A stretch of DNA of 64,000 nucleotides from CAWBAT01 sp046331665 (GCA_046331665.1 JAXLQK010000018.1:78283-142282); one strand, 5' to 3'; counted from the stretch's first letter, positions 16,901 to 26,374 are shown. Notes: a model not told the origin generated them from the letters alone. Numbers and translations are program-made.

Positions 16901-17215
16901 CCGGGATCCTTGCGAGTGGCGAAAGGATGTCTCGCCGGCTTTGCATCACATTGGCCATGGACTCTCCCATTTTCGTAATGTTTTCCATATTCGATTGAGT
17001 GAAAGCAATAACTTGTTTGACTTAATTTAAGTTAGCGCTCGGACAGGGTTCTGGTTGATGAGGCCAGGAGCCGGCATCCGGTAACCCGTCTCCGCGTTTA
17101 CAAAACTATTACAATTCCTTGGGGCACCTCCAACCTGTCTTCGGGCATCTTATCTCGACCAAGGGCAGCGTGTTCCCAGCCGAGCGTTATTAATCTAGAA
17201 GTCGGAAATTTATTG
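16901..17215. other. Intergenic region, nothing recognised
   Basis: 315 bp, AT-richer than its surroundings, with no clear gene, hairpin or repeat. Confidence 0.4.
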
Positions 17216-17920
17216 ATGAAGCGAGAACTTCTTCGGAAACCACTCATTCAGCGATCAAACGTAACGGGCAGACCATTGTCTCTGGTGGCCATCGCCTTGA
17301 TGCTTATCTTGGGGAAGATGGAAACCGCTCAATCTGCGGTATTTTACTCCTCCCAAGTTTCTAATTCCCCTCTGGCAGGGTCAAGCGACTCTTCTTCCCC
17401 CGATCAGTACACCATTGCCACTGACCTGGATCATGATGAACAGCCCGATCAGGCAGGCCTACGTTTCTCGGAAAATGGCTATGAAGTTAGCGTCATTTTG
17501 CATGCTCATCCTGAATCGAATTCAAGGTTGTTCTGGCCTGGGTCGCGACGGGCTGCCGTCGGGCTCGTGTCCTGCGATGTTGATGAAGATGGCGACCAGG
17601 ATCTGGTTCTGACCAGCGCCACTTCACTTTTCCCACTCGCCATCTGGATTGGAGATGGAGCTGGACATTTTGTCCAGGCCAATCAGGGGAGTTTCGTCCC
17701 GCTCTTTTCCGGAAGTCATCGTCCCAACTTTCACCCCGGCAAAACGATAAACAAGCAAGTCTGTCTTCCCCGGCAGAGGCGCATCGCTGGCGGTCTTATC
17801 CAGGATGCCTTGCATCCGGTTGATCTTCGAATTAACTCGCTTTTGACAGGGTCTGTTAGAGGAGCTTTCTCGTCGAAGGCCTTCGAGCTCCCCTTATCCC
17901 GAAGTCCACCCAGCGCTTAA
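17216..17920 (+). CDS. Secreted FG-GAP/VCBS-like repeat protein
   Basis: About 234 residues from the ATG at 17216 (a TTG precedes it). An N-terminal hydrophobic segment (LSLVAIALMLILGKMETAQSA) acts as signal peptide. Residues 60-145 hold two calcium-binding-like Asp loops: DLDHDEQPDQAGL and DVDEDGDQDLVLTSATS followed by IWIGDGAGHFVQ, the FG-GAP/VCBS pattern. The last 80 residues are proline- and arginine-rich with no recognised domain, and a frame slip there cannot be excluded. Exported; role unknown. Confidence 0.6.
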   Translation: MKRELLRKPLIQRSNVTGRPLSLVAIALMLILGKMETAQSAVFYSSQVSNSPLAGSSDSSSPDQYTIATDLDHDEQPDQAGLRFSENGYEVSVILHAHPESNSRLFWPGSRRAAVGLVSCDVDEDGDQDLVLTSATSLFPLAIWIGDGAGHFVQANQGSFVPLFSGSHRPNFHPGKTINKQVCLPRQRRIAGGLIQDALHPVDLRINSLLTGSVRGAFSSKAFELPLSRSPPSA

Positions 17921-18135
17921 TCCAATTCATCAGTCAGCCATTTAATAGCAGGATGATTACGGGGTGCTCCAGAATCCCCCGGGCTCATTGAATTCCGGTC
18001 AACCCAAGAGGAGGCTGGAACAAAACGTTGCTGGCAGCTCAGAACTCCACGGAATCGCCTGTGGTTCTCACGGATGTCAGTGCTCACCCAAGGAATCATG
18101 GAAATCATAAGGAAGAGTCTCAATAGGAGAGTCCG

Positions 18136-18555
18136 ATGATGCAGACACAGCCTGCCTTTGAAAGAAGTCCCAACCCTTACTTCCAAACAGATGAAACCCG
18201 AAAGCGGATCTTGATCGCGGATTCAGACAAGGTCCACAGCTACATTTTAAGTTTACTGCTGGAAGACGAAGGGTATCTGGTCAGTACCTGCCAGCATACC
18301 CTGTCGGCCATCAACCTGCTCCGAACAAGGTCGTTTGATTTTGTCATTTCGGAGCACTCCATCTGGGGGATCAATGGAGTCATGGTCTTGGAAACCGCCA
18401 AGCGGGTGGACTGGAATCTTCCAGTCCTACTTACGGCCAATCTGTGCGAGATGGAAACCTACATTGAAGCCATGCATCGTGGTGCGCTGGACTATATTTG
18501 CAAGCCAAATTATGACGAAATTCAAAGAATTGTGCGGTCCAACTGCATGAAGTGA
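18136..18555 (+). CDS. Stand-alone receiver-like protein with Glu at the phospho-acceptor site
   Basis: 139 residues; start ATG ATG preceded by TAGGAGAG. The CheY-like fold is clear: RILIADSD (27-31), FDFVISEHSIWGINGVMVLE (68-86), LLTAN (Thr100) and CKPN (Lys123). Aligning FVISE with CheY FVISD puts Glu73 where the phosphorylated Asp should be, and the usual acidic pair is reduced to IADSD. The Thr and Lys of the switch are kept. This predicts a phosphomimetic, constitutively 'on' or phosphorylation-independent receiver. No output domain is attached and no kinase is nearby. Confidence 0.75.
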   Translation: MMQTQPAFERSPNPYFQTDETRKRILIADSDKVHSYILSLLLEDEGYLVSTCQHTLSAINLLRTRSFDFVISEHSIWGINGVMVLETAKRVDWNLPVLLTANLCEMETYIEAMHRGALDYICKPNYDEIQRIVRSNCMK

Positions 18556-18760
18556 GTTGCAATTTTCAGGCCCCAGGGGGAGTGAGGAGACGATGCGGGG
18601 AGGTGATGACCCTATGGTATGAGTTGGGACTTCAAGTGGGGCGCGGTGCACCCTTCAAAATGCCTAACCCCCCGCGCCCTTCTTTCAAATGTCCTTGAAT
18701 TAATAGTCTCTACATTTTCGTCAGAAAGCAAACTTTCGAAATTATTAACCTGTCCCCAAT

Positions 18761-19150
18761 TTAACGGAGCTCTCCGTTCATGAGTGCCTGGATGTCGTCT
18801 TTATGCCGGATCATCTCTAATCTGCCAAGGTTAAACAGAACCATGACTTCAATCTCTGTGAATTTGGGATGGTTCTTGTAGTTTGGGCCAAGGGCCTCCA
18901 GCAGAATCGTCTCCTTTTCTTTAAGCACGCCATGCCAATATCCTCCGGGGCTGAACATCTGCTTGAAACCATGGCCAGACCTATCTTCACGGTCTAACCC
19001 CAGCCTGATTAGATCCTTTAACCCATCAACCATCATTGCTCGGAAGGCAGCCTGATCCGTATACACCTGCTCGAGCTTCTTTCTGGTACTTTCATCCATT
19101 TTCCCGCTGGGCGGACCTTTCGTTTCGTCGCTCAATTGTTTGACCTCCAT
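18761..19150 (-). CDS. Hypothetical protein, paralogue of 19836-20210
   Basis: 129 residues, soluble and charged, with no signal peptide. Core: SGKMDESTRKKLEQVYTDQ, then MMVDGLKDLIRLGLDRED, FSPGGYWHGVLKEKETILLEALG and MVLFNLGRLEMIRHKDDIQ. The protein at 19836-20210 aligns over its whole length with the same spacing. I do not recognise the family. The two copies flank a palindrome island and probably arose by tandem duplication. Confidence 0.6.
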   Translation of the reverse strand: MEVKQLSDETKGPPSGKMDESTRKKLEQVYTDQAAFRAMMVDGLKDLIRLGLDREDRSGHGFKQMFSPGGYWHGVLKEKETILLEALGPNYKNHPKFTEIEVMVLFNLGRLEMIRHKDDIQALMNGELR

Positions 19151-19260
19151 TCGTAAGAACTAAGGATAAACGTTACAGGGTGGCGCGGACATGTGTGTTG
19201 CAGATGTGTGCGAAAATGATTCATTTTAGTATTCGTCAGCTCAAACATAAATTGATTCGG

Positions 19261-19660
19261 AGCCAATCCCCGAAGGGGATCAATTTTAGTAGCCCCGGGT
19301 TGCGCTTTAGCGCTACCCGGGGTATTTACAGAAATTGAACCCGACCCTGAAGGGGTCGAATTAAGTGTTGCCTGCACGTTCAACCCCTGCAGGGTTGATT
19401 CGCCAAAATATTGGCCACCGTGGGTACCGCTCCGCGTTGCTACGCTACACCCACGGCTACTCATCTTTGTCCCCTGTGGGGACATTAGACCCCGGATGAC
19501 GATTGGAGTCTGTTCCCCGCGGAAACAAGCGATTTGTAAATTCTGCCAGGGAAGAGGGGAGATGTTCGCTCTCTTCAGGGTACCTAGCCTGATGGGATGC
19601 CAGCAAGCTGGCATCCTTAAAGGCGGGAGCAAGCTCCCGCACTCCAAAATCGGGATCTCC
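19261..19660. repeat. Island of at least six different palindromes (REP-like)
   Basis: Perfect or near-perfect hairpins follow each other: CCCCGGGT/ACCCGGGG with inner GCGCT/AGCGC (19291-19323), GACCC/GGGTC (about 19341-19357), CAACCC/GGGTTG (19381-19397), CCGTGGGT/ACCCACGG (about 19418-19456), GTCCCC/GGGGAC (19469-19483), GGATGCCAGC/GCTGGCATCC (19595-19616) and GCGGGAGC/GCTCCCGC (19623-19640). No transposase is present. The region between 19151 and 19835 has no credible gene; the long open frame on the minus strand simply reads through these palindromes. Confidence 0.65.
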
Positions 19661-19835
19661 ACTCTCCCCACAATCCTTCTCGGCTGCGTCAGACATTCCA
19701 ACATCATTCGCGGTTCTCGAGCGAGGGGACAGTATTCTTGCCCTTGATTTGAAGCGGAACAGCAAAAACTCTGGCTGCAGATTTTCGCAGACATGCTTAC
19801 TTCGCATATCCGCGGCACAAAGCCTTCTCGCCAAT

Positions 19836-20210
19836 CTATCGGAGTTCTCCCTTCATGAGCGTTTGGATATCGTCCTTATGCCGAATCATCTCTAGTCTAC
19901 CAAGGTTAAACAGAACCGTGACTTCGATCTCGGCGATCTTTGGATGGTTCTTGTAGTCAGGGCCAAGGCCCTCCAGCAGAATTGCATCCTTCTCTTTGAG
20001 GGCGCCATGCCAATATCCTTCAGGACTGAACATCTGATTTAAGCCATGTCCATACTGATCTTCACGGTCTAAACCCTTTCGGACTAAATCCTTCAAGCCA
20101 TCAACCATCACTGCTCGGAATTCAGACGGATCTGAATACATCTGTTCGAGCTTTCTTCTCGTGCCTTCGTCCATTCTACCTCCCGGCGGGCGCTTCGCTT
20201 CGTCGCTCAA
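19836..20210 (-). CDS. Hypothetical protein, paralogue of 18761-19150
   Basis: 124 residues from a TTG start within CAATTGAGCGACGAA, a stretch kept in the sister gene. Sequence runs GGRMDEGTRRKLEQMYSDPSE, MVDGLKDLVRKGLDRED, MFSPEGYWHGALKEKDAILLEGLG and VLFNLGRLEMIRHKDDIQ, closely matching the sister. No transmembrane or signal segment. Function unknown. Conservation of GYWHG and NLGRLEMIRHKDDIQ suggests both copies are under constraint. Confidence 0.6.
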   Translation of the reverse strand: MSDEAKRPPGGRMDEGTRRKLEQMYSDPSEFRAVMVDGLKDLVRKGLDREDQYGHGLNQMFSPEGYWHGALKEKDAILLEGLGPDYKNHPKIAEIEVTVLFNLGRLEMIRHKDDIQTLMKGELR

Positions 20211-20272
20211 TTGGTTAGCCCCGTCTCTCCCTAATAAAGATCACAGGATGACTGGGTGCGCCATTCGGGTTG

Positions 20273-20740
20273 TTACAATCCCGAAATAATCCCTGCAAAT
20301 AATAAAGCTTCGAAAGTGAAGGTTGCGGCAAAAATGAATAACATGACAAAGGCCTTGAGACCAGCGTTGAAATTAGTCTGGGGAATTGTGCTTTTCCTTA
20401 GAAGAGTATAGTTAAGATAGTATGCTAGAGGGTATAAAACCCATGGAGTCAAGTTGATCTCTAAGTGTTCTTTGTTTCGAACGAGAAGATATAGTGGTCC
20501 TAACCAGCAAAATGATTCAATTGCTGAACTTAAGATCAGCGTTAAAATCTGGGGCGCAGCTACGCCGAGCCTTATTAACCAGCGCCACTTCAACCAGATA
20601 GTTCCCAACAATGGCGCAAGAATGAAAACAAGACCAAATCGAGAGAAAATGCCTTCACCGTTGCTAGCGTGAACCGAAGGTGGGAAAATGAAAATGTGAA
20701 TTAGGCAAATTGTGAAGAACAGACAAATACTCATTTTCAT
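20273..20740 (-). CDS. Small integral membrane protein
   Basis: 155 residues with a cleavable-looking or anchoring N-terminal segment (ICLFFTICLIHIFIFPPSVHA) followed by about four more hydrophobic helices (FGLVFILAPLLGTIW, LTLILSSAIESFCWLGPLYLLV, PWVLYPLAYYLNYTLL, AFVMLFIFAATFTFEALLFAG). No family recognised. It follows the paralogue pair on the same strand but 62 bp upstream of it. Confidence 0.5.
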   Translation of the reverse strand: MKMSICLFFTICLIHIFIFPPSVHASNGEGIFSRFGLVFILAPLLGTIWLKWRWLIRLGVAAPQILTLILSSAIESFCWLGPLYLLVRNKEHLEINLTPWVLYPLAYYLNYTLLRKSTIPQTNFNAGLKAFVMLFIFAATFTFEALLFAGIISGL

Positions 20741-20878
20741 GAGCGGCCTCGATCAAAGAGAAAAAATCTCTGCGCTGGCCTGCCCAGACATACCCACCGC
20801 GTATGTCTGCGCCACCCAGAACTCTTGCCCTCGCAAAGAAACCGGACTTTTCCTTATCTCAAAAACGCCCGACAGAAT

Positions 20879-22738
20879 TCACCGCGACAACACTGCCAGC
20901 AGTGCCTGGTAGCTGTCTACCAGTAAGCCTTCGTAACCATGCGGCGTGCCATTCCATTCTTTCCAGTCGTAGGTCATGCCATTGTCGCCGTGGCCTTGAA
21001 AACCGCCTTCCTCGTAGGCTCGCAGTAAGGGAAACAACATGGCGTCGGCTTCTTCGCGCCGGCCCAGTTGATACAAGGCTTGGAGCGTGAAGTAAACAAA
21101 GCAGCCCGACGCTCCGCCATTGCAATAGATCCCGAAGGTGTCGGAGCCGTCCTTCTTCTGAGGCCCTCCCCAACGTGCGTTGTGCACCATGTAATCCTCT
21201 TGGCGGATGGGGATCAGGTTGCCGGGCAGGCCGTAATCAAAACGTGTGTAGCCCACCTCTTTCATCTTGACCAGCATGCGGTCCATGATGAGATTGGCTT
21301 TGTCCCGCGGGATCAGCCCATAGGTGATGGCCGCTCCATTGACAAAAGTGAAATAGTAATCGTGGAGTTTGCCGTCGGCACTTCGCCAGCCTGCCAATAC
21401 ACCGGTTGCGGGATTATAAAACGTATCGAAATACACCGATTTCAGCTTTTCGGCGCGCTCCTGATAGAGCCGGGCATCTCCCGGCTGGCCTGCCCGGCGG
21501 GCCATTTCCGCCATTTTCAGCAAGGCCTGGTAAGCGAGGGCATTCCCGTAGGCGTCCAGGTGACCGAATCCGATATTGTCCCACCAGTTGGAGGTATGCC
21601 GCGGGTATTGGCGGTAATCCCATATTCCTGAGTTGCCATTCGAGATGTCTTTGAGCAAACCGCTTCCGTCGGGGTCCATGGCCAGCATCTGCGTGGCCCA
21701 GCTCTTAATGCCGCCATAATTTTTCTTCAACCACGCCTCATCGCCGCTGGCATTTACATAATCTCCTGATGCAATGAGCAAGGAGGGGAAGGTGTCGACG
21801 GAGGGAGCAGGATTTTCCGGATTGTTGGGAGAGGCCATGCCATAGCCATGTGCCCCGCTCAGGTATTGGTCCAGAGTTTGCCGAACCATATCCATGGCCG
21901 TCAGGCCTGGAGCCAGCGGCGGCGTGCGCTCCGCCATCGAGGTGTACAAGTAAACCGTGAAAGAGCAGGCATCGCTGGCCGCGTGGTTGGCCAAAGCCCG
22001 ACGCCGTGGACTGAGTTGAAAGATATTCAGCCAGTTGCGGCGAAAGCCGTCGAAGCGCGGATCATTTTCAATCCCTGGCACTGAAGGATAGATGGCCACC
22101 ACGTCCAAGGTATAGTCCAGTTGGGGCAGGACAGCAGTAGCCGGCGGAAAAGTAACCTTTACATAGGCCTGGTCGCCTTCCTTGTAATTCAACTGATTGT
22201 CCCAGGTAAAAAAACGCTGGGCGTCATAGCCGAGGGCTAGTCCGTTGGGTGCGGAGGCCGTGATGCGAAAAGTTCCTTGATCCGGCAGATGTAGGAGCGC
22301 CGGCAGGCGCACGCTCGAGTCCTCGTTCAAAAGGCCGAGCAGAGTGGCATGATTCACGAAGGTGTTGAAATTCAGCTCAAGGGGTGCTGGCGGGCTCGTC
22401 GATGAATAAGCGGAGTGAATATGAATCTGACGTTCCGAAAATTCGAAGGACCAAACGGGTTGCGCATTCGGCTCCCCTTGCGGCCGGTATTCGACCTTCG
22501 TCCCGCTCAGCCGGGATTCGTATTTTCTGCTGGCAGCTCCCGGCGCGCGAAGTGAATTCTCGCCGAGCTTGTTCTTCCCCAATGAGTCCACAGCCAATCC
22601 AGTCAATGCCGGCTGGTCAGGCGCCAGTTCGAGTCGAAGGAACGAGGACTGATAGCGCAATGTCAGCTCCGGTTCCTTGGCCGCAAACAGCGAGAGTGGA
22701 ATGAATGTGATGACAATGAATCCAAATTTCTTTAACAA
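20879..22738 (-). CDS. Secreted (alpha/alpha)6-barrel glycosidase-like protein
   Basis: 619 residues from a TTG at 22738 that follows AGGGGG and opens directly into a signal peptide (LLKKFGFIVITFIPLSLFAA). The frame extends to 22822 without a ribosome site. An N-terminal beta domain covers about residues 25-250. The rest is a six-hairpin toroid with NSGIWDYRQYPRHTSNWWDN, FGHLDAYGNALAYQALLKMAE, FNPATGVLAGWRSADG-like loops and YCNGGASGCFVYFTLQALYQLG. The acidic and aromatic loops fit a glycoside hydrolase, but I cannot name the CAZy family. It precedes, divergently, the sulfotransferase-flippase-APS kinase locus. Confidence 0.65.
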   Translation of the reverse strand: MLKKFGFIVITFIPLSLFAAKEPELTLRYQSSFLRLELAPDQPALTGLAVDSLGKNKLGENSLRAPGAASRKYESRLSGTKVEYRPQGEPNAQPVWSFEFSERQIHIHSAYSSTSPPAPLELNFNTFVNHATLLGLLNEDSSVRLPALLHLPDQGTFRITASAPNGLALGYDAQRFFTWDNQLNYKEGDQAYVKVTFPPATAVLPQLDYTLDVVAIYPSVPGIENDPRFDGFRRNWLNIFQLSPRRRALANHAASDACSFTVYLYTSMAERTPPLAPGLTAMDMVRQTLDQYLSGAHGYGMASPNNPENPAPSVDTFPSLLIASGDYVNASGDEAWLKKNYGGIKSWATQMLAMDPDGSGLLKDISNGNSGIWDYRQYPRHTSNWWDNIGFGHLDAYGNALAYQALLKMAEMARRAGQPGDARLYQERAEKLKSVYFDTFYNPATGVLAGWRSADGKLHDYYFTFVNGAAITYGLIPRDKANLIMDRMLVKMKEVGYTRFDYGLPGNLIPIRQEDYMVHNARWGGPQKKDGSDTFGIYCNGGASGCFVYFTLQALYQLGRREEADAMLFPLLRAYEEGGFQGHGDNGMTYDWKEWNGTPHGYEGLLVDSYQALLAVLSR

Positions 22739-23083
22739 GGCCGTCCCCCTCGATTGATCCCTGCTTGCCTGCTTTGAACTACAGCCGCAGGCTGGAGCTA
22801 TTCGCTCTCCATGCTTTTTCAAGCTTATTATTAGGTCAGTTCAAATCCGTTGATGTCAAGACAATAGGCTTTGTCTCGCCTCAGCCATTTCCTCCCAGTG
22901 CGATTCCATATTCCCGCCCTTTTCTTAAATAAAGCCGTGATTGATTCATGTACTGAAAGAGCTGCTTCATTCTCGAGATTCTACCTTTGTAAAGATTAGC
23001 CCCTCTAAACTTTACCCAGTCTTTACATCAGGGAGTGTTTCTGTGCCGTATCTTAAAAGAGGGAAGATTGATATTTCGCTGGC
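22739..23083. other. Divergent intergenic region
   Basis: 345 bp between the glycosidase-like gene and the sulfotransferase. It is AT-rich around 22900-23060 as expected for promoters; no specific box or repeat stood out. Confidence 0.35.
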
Positions 23084-24148
23084 TTGAAGGACACAGCAAC
23101 AACCTGCATTGATGATGGCGCACTTCTACTGCTCACCCGGCGTAGGCTTTGGAGAAGCGTTCAGGCGGGTCTTCCAACGCGGAGCGATAAGTCATTAGTA
23201 CTGGAGAGGGAGGGAATCCTGAAGCGGCCAAATTTTTTCATTTTGGGAGCACCCAAGTGCGGTACTACTTCTCTGGCTTCATGGCTTGCCGAGCACCCGA
23301 ACATTTACATGCCGTCTCCCAAAGAGCCGTTTTTTTTTGACACCGACGCGAAAGTTGTCGGGCGTATCGCGCCGCACGAATATGTGAACATTTACTCGCA
23401 GGCGCAGTCCACCCATATTGCGGTCGGCGAGGCTTCGACGACCTATCTTTACTCCCGCAAAGCGGTGCCCAACATCCTTTCCTATCTGGGCGCCGTGCCC
23501 CGCTTTATTGTCTGTGTGCGAAACCCCATTGAGATGGCCATTTCCCTGCATCGGCACCTGCTCTTTCACGGCGTTGAGACCGTGAAGGATTTCGAGGCCG
23601 CCTGGAAGACTCATGGCACCCGAGTGATTGAATCCATAAGTTCCTCTCTAGGATCCCATCCCAGCCAGATCCATTACGGTCCACAGTGCATGCTGGGAGA
23701 ACAGATCGGCCGCCTCTTTCGCTCGGTTCCGAACAGGATGGTGCTGGTGCTGGTCTTTGAAGATCTGGTCAGACAACCAGGAATTGAATATGCAAGGGTT
23801 CTAAACTTCCTTGGAGTCTCGGACGATCATCGTCAAACCTTTCCCATTTTCAATGAAGGGAAAGAGGCCAAATCGATTTCAATCGCCAGAGGGATGCGCT
23901 TCGTCACCATGGTGAAGCAACGGTTTCATATTCGAAAAGGACTTGGGATTCAACGTTTCATCACTGCCAGGAATGCCGCGCCCAAAAGAAATCTAAAACT
24001 CTCGGTCCAGACACTGCTGGAGCTGTGTGAGTACTTTCGCGAAGACGTAAAGACCCTCTCCCAGTTGCTGGGGAGAGATTTTACCGACTGGATCCGGCCG
24101 GACAAACAACAGTCTCCTCTCACGGCCGTTCTGAATCAGGATGGGTGA
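23084..24148 (+). CDS. PAPS-dependent sulfotransferase
   Basis: 354 residues with a TTG start and no good ribosome site, so the true start may be later, near the FFILGAPKCG core. The 5'-phosphosulfate loop is APKCGTTS (56-63) and the 3'-phosphate site is FIVCVRNPIEMAISLHRHLL (141-160, with the key Arg146). The EPFFFD segment is typical of the carbohydrate sulfotransferase branch. It would transfer sulfate from PAPS to a sugar hydroxyl. A flippase and an APS kinase follow on the same strand, so the substrate is probably an exopolysaccharide or lipid-linked glycan. Confidence 0.85.
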   Translation: MKDTATTCIDDGALLLLTRRRLWRSVQAGLPTRSDKSLVLEREGILKRPNFFILGAPKCGTTSLASWLAEHPNIYMPSPKEPFFFDTDAKVVGRIAPHEYVNIYSQAQSTHIAVGEASTTYLYSRKAVPNILSYLGAVPRFIVCVRNPIEMAISLHRHLLFHGVETVKDFEAAWKTHGTRVIESISSSLGSHPSQIHYGPQCMLGEQIGRLFRSVPNRMVLVLVFEDLVRQPGIEYARVLNFLGVSDDHRQTFPIFNEGKEAKSISIARGMRFVTMVKQRFHIRKGLGIQRFITARNAAPKRNLKLSVQTLLELCEYFREDVKTLSQLLGRDFTDWIRPDKQQSPLTAVLNQDG

Positions 24149-24269
24149 GTCGCCAAGTGCCTTTGAATGGCTTCGACTTTAAGGGGATGGAACGTCCCTT
24201 CTGGAAGGAGTCTATGGCAATAAAGCCCGGCGGGCGGCCGGGAAATGTTGGGGAGACAGGCAACTTCCG

Positions 24270-25634
24270 ATGACTTTCTCAGCTAGCATGGTATGGGCGC
24301 GAAATTGGGTGAGAATCGCGGCCGACCCCCGGGCTCTGGGCGGCGATCTGGCGATCAGCGCCAGTGGAACCATTGCCTTTCGTCTGCTATCCGCGGCTTT
24401 GATTTTTGTGGTGAACCTGATCCTGGCCAACCTGCTGGGGGTGGTGGACTATGGGCTTTTCTCTTATGTTTTTGGATGGCAGTGTGTGCTGGGTCAGTTG
24501 AGTTTGCTGGGTTTTGATCGGTTGTTTGTCCGTCTGGTCTCGCAATACCGCGTGCAACAGAGCTGGGGATTGCTTCGAGGGCTTCTTGTCTGGGGCAATT
24601 CCGTGGCCCTGATCATTACACTCACGGGAGTTGCATTCCTGGCCATGCTCACGCCCTGGGGGCATTTCGACAAGAGTGCCTCGTGGAAAATTGTGACCTG
24701 TGTTGCCTTATTCTTGCTGCCGCAAACAATCCTCCTGAGGTTGCAGCAATCGGCTTTGCAAGGGATGAACCGCATCCTGGCCGGTCAGGCGCCCGAATTT
24801 ATTGTGTACCCAGGCCTGTTTCTCGGCCTGCTGGGAGTCACCTATTTGAGTGGAGCGAAGGCGAACCTATTGGTCGTCCTGGCCTCTTATATCCTGGCAA
24901 CTGGCGCGGCCGCCACCGTGGCAGTGATTCTGCTGGTTCGAAGCCTGCCCAAGGCGGTTGTTTCGGCTCAGATTGAATTTCGTGCATTTGACTGGCTGAC
25001 GGCAGCCTCTCCCTTGCTCCTGATCGGGGGCTTGGACGTCCTGATCTCCCAGGTAGACCTCCTGATGATTGGTACCATGCAAGGTCCGAGGCAGGCGGGA
25101 ATTTACGCGGCGGCCACGCGCGGAGCAAGAATCATTGCCCTCGCTTTGAATTCGGTCAATATCGCTATCGCCCCGACGATCGCCCGTTTGTATGCTGAAG
25201 GCAATGCTTCAAGACTGCAGCGCCTGGTCACCCAATCGGCCCGTGTCGTTTTCCTGGCGGCTGTTCTGGCCGGGGCCTTCATGCTTATATTTGGAAAGTT
25301 CTTTCTGGCGCTGTTTGGAATGGAGTTCCTGCCAGGCTACAACGCCTTATTGCTTCTGTGTGCCGGACAACTCGTGAATGCGGCACTGGGATGTGTGGGC
25401 TATCTGTTGATGATGACAGGGCACGGTCGGGATGCGGCGATTGGCTTGGGCATTGGAGTTGCCGTCACGGTTCTTTTTAATTTGTGGCTGATTCCCCTTT
25501 GGGGGATTGAAGGGGCTGCCGTTGCCTCGACCTTGGGTCAAATCCTATGGAACGGAATTCTGGCCTGGCGTGTTTGGGTACGGCTGAAGATGACATCGAC
25601 AGCCTGGGGAACCCTGGCCCCGGGTGAGGCTTAA
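24270..25634 (+). CDS. Oligosaccharide flippase family (Wzx-like) membrane protein
   Basis: 454 residues with about 12-14 transmembrane helices throughout, e.g. LLSAALIFVVNLILANLLGVVDYGLF at the start, and LVNAALGCVGYLLMMTGHG and VAVTVLFNLWLIPLWG late. This is the polysaccharide-transport (MVF/MATE) fold. It would move lipid-linked repeat units across the inner membrane. No polymerase or glycosyltransferase is in the window, so the rest of the glycan pathway lies elsewhere. It lies 121 bp after the sulfotransferase. Confidence 0.82.
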   Translation: MTFSASMVWARNWVRIAADPRALGGDLAISASGTIAFRLLSAALIFVVNLILANLLGVVDYGLFSYVFGWQCVLGQLSLLGFDRLFVRLVSQYRVQQSWGLLRGLLVWGNSVALIITLTGVAFLAMLTPWGHFDKSASWKIVTCVALFLLPQTILLRLQQSALQGMNRILAGQAPEFIVYPGLFLGLLGVTYLSGAKANLLVVLASYILATGAAATVAVILLVRSLPKAVVSAQIEFRAFDWLTAASPLLLIGGLDVLISQVDLLMIGTMQGPRQAGIYAAATRGARIIALALNSVNIAIAPTIARLYAEGNASRLQRLVTQSARVVFLAAVLAGAFMLIFGKFFLALFGMEFLPGYNALLLLCAGQLVNAALGCVGYLLMMTGHGRDAAIGLGIGVAVTVLFNLWLIPLWGIEGAAVASTLGQILWNGILAWRVWVRLKMTSTAWGTLAPGEA

Positions 25635-25711
25635 TTTGTGGGCCAGCGCACCGCCGTTTCAGACCTTGGTTGGAGGGAAGAGGTTGATTATTCCAGTACC
25701 GGAGGAATGGT

Positions 25712-26374
25712 TTGATTCGCCCTGATTGCTCGCCTGAGCCCGGTTTTGAAAACCGCTCGGAGACAGGCTGGACGCAGACTGCGACAACCGCGAACAGGGC
25801 ATCGGCCCTGGAAACGCCTGCCTTGCCTTTGTTCAAATACCCGGGTGTTTGCGTTTGGTTTACCGGTTTAAGCGGGGCGGGAAAGTCGACGACCGCCAAT
25901 CGGCTGGCGGGTCTGATCCATCAGAAGAGACGTCAAGTCACCCTGCTGGATGGGGACGCCGTCAGGACTCTGCTTTCCAAGGGGCTGGGGTTCAGCAAGG
26001 AAGATCGGGACATGAATATTCGACGCATGGCCTTTGTGGCGGCGGAGGTCGTCCGCCATGGCGGGGTGGTCATTTGTGCGGCTGTCAGCCCCTATCGCTC
26101 TACCCGCCAGGAAGTGAGCCGCATGATTGGCAAGACTCACTTCCTGGAAATTTTCGTGGATACACCCGTGGAGATTTGCGAGCAAAGAGATCCAAAGGGG
26201 ATCTATGCCAAATTTCGTCGAGGAGAAATTCAGGGGCTGACGGGCCTCGATGATCCCTACGAGCTTCCTTTGAATCCAGATTTCATCCTGGAAACGCTCT
26301 CCCACCCTCCGGACTTCAATGCTCAACTCATTTTGGAATTGCTCATCGCCAGGGGGTACCTACCCGACGAATGA
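25712..26374 (+). CDS. cysC: Adenylyl-sulfate (APS) kinase
   Basis: 220 residues; the TTG at 25712 follows GGAGGA at 25701-25706. The P-loop is GLSGAGKST (52-60), followed by DGDAVRTLLSKGLGFSKEDRD (APS-binding region), NIRRMAFVAAEVVRHGG, CAAVSPYRSTRQEVS and the FVDTPVEICEQRDPKGIYAK lid. It phosphorylates APS to PAPS, the donor for the sulfotransferase two genes upstream. There is no CysN/CysD here, so in this setting it looks dedicated to PAPS supply. The 35-residue N-terminal extension is unusual and low in complexity. A degraded second copy lies at 27745-27905. Confidence 0.92.
   Translation: MIRPDCSPEPGFENRSETGWTQTATTANRASALETPALPLFKYPGVCVWFTGLSGAGKSTTANRLAGLIHQKRRQVTLLDGDAVRTLLSKGLGFSKEDRDMNIRRMAFVAAEVVRHGGVVICAAVSPYRSTRQEVSRMIGKTHFLEIFVDTPVEICEQRDPKGIYAKFRRGEIQGLTGLDDPYELPLNPDFILETLSHPPDFNAQLILELLIARGYLPDE

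Noticed and set aside
19261..19660. Possible CRISPR array
   Set aside because: The palindromes differ from one another and are not separated by equal spacers; no cas gene is present.
19132..19818. Long minus-strand open frame (228 codons)
   Set aside because: It runs through the palindrome island and overlaps the paralogue gene; no start signal and no protein-like pattern.
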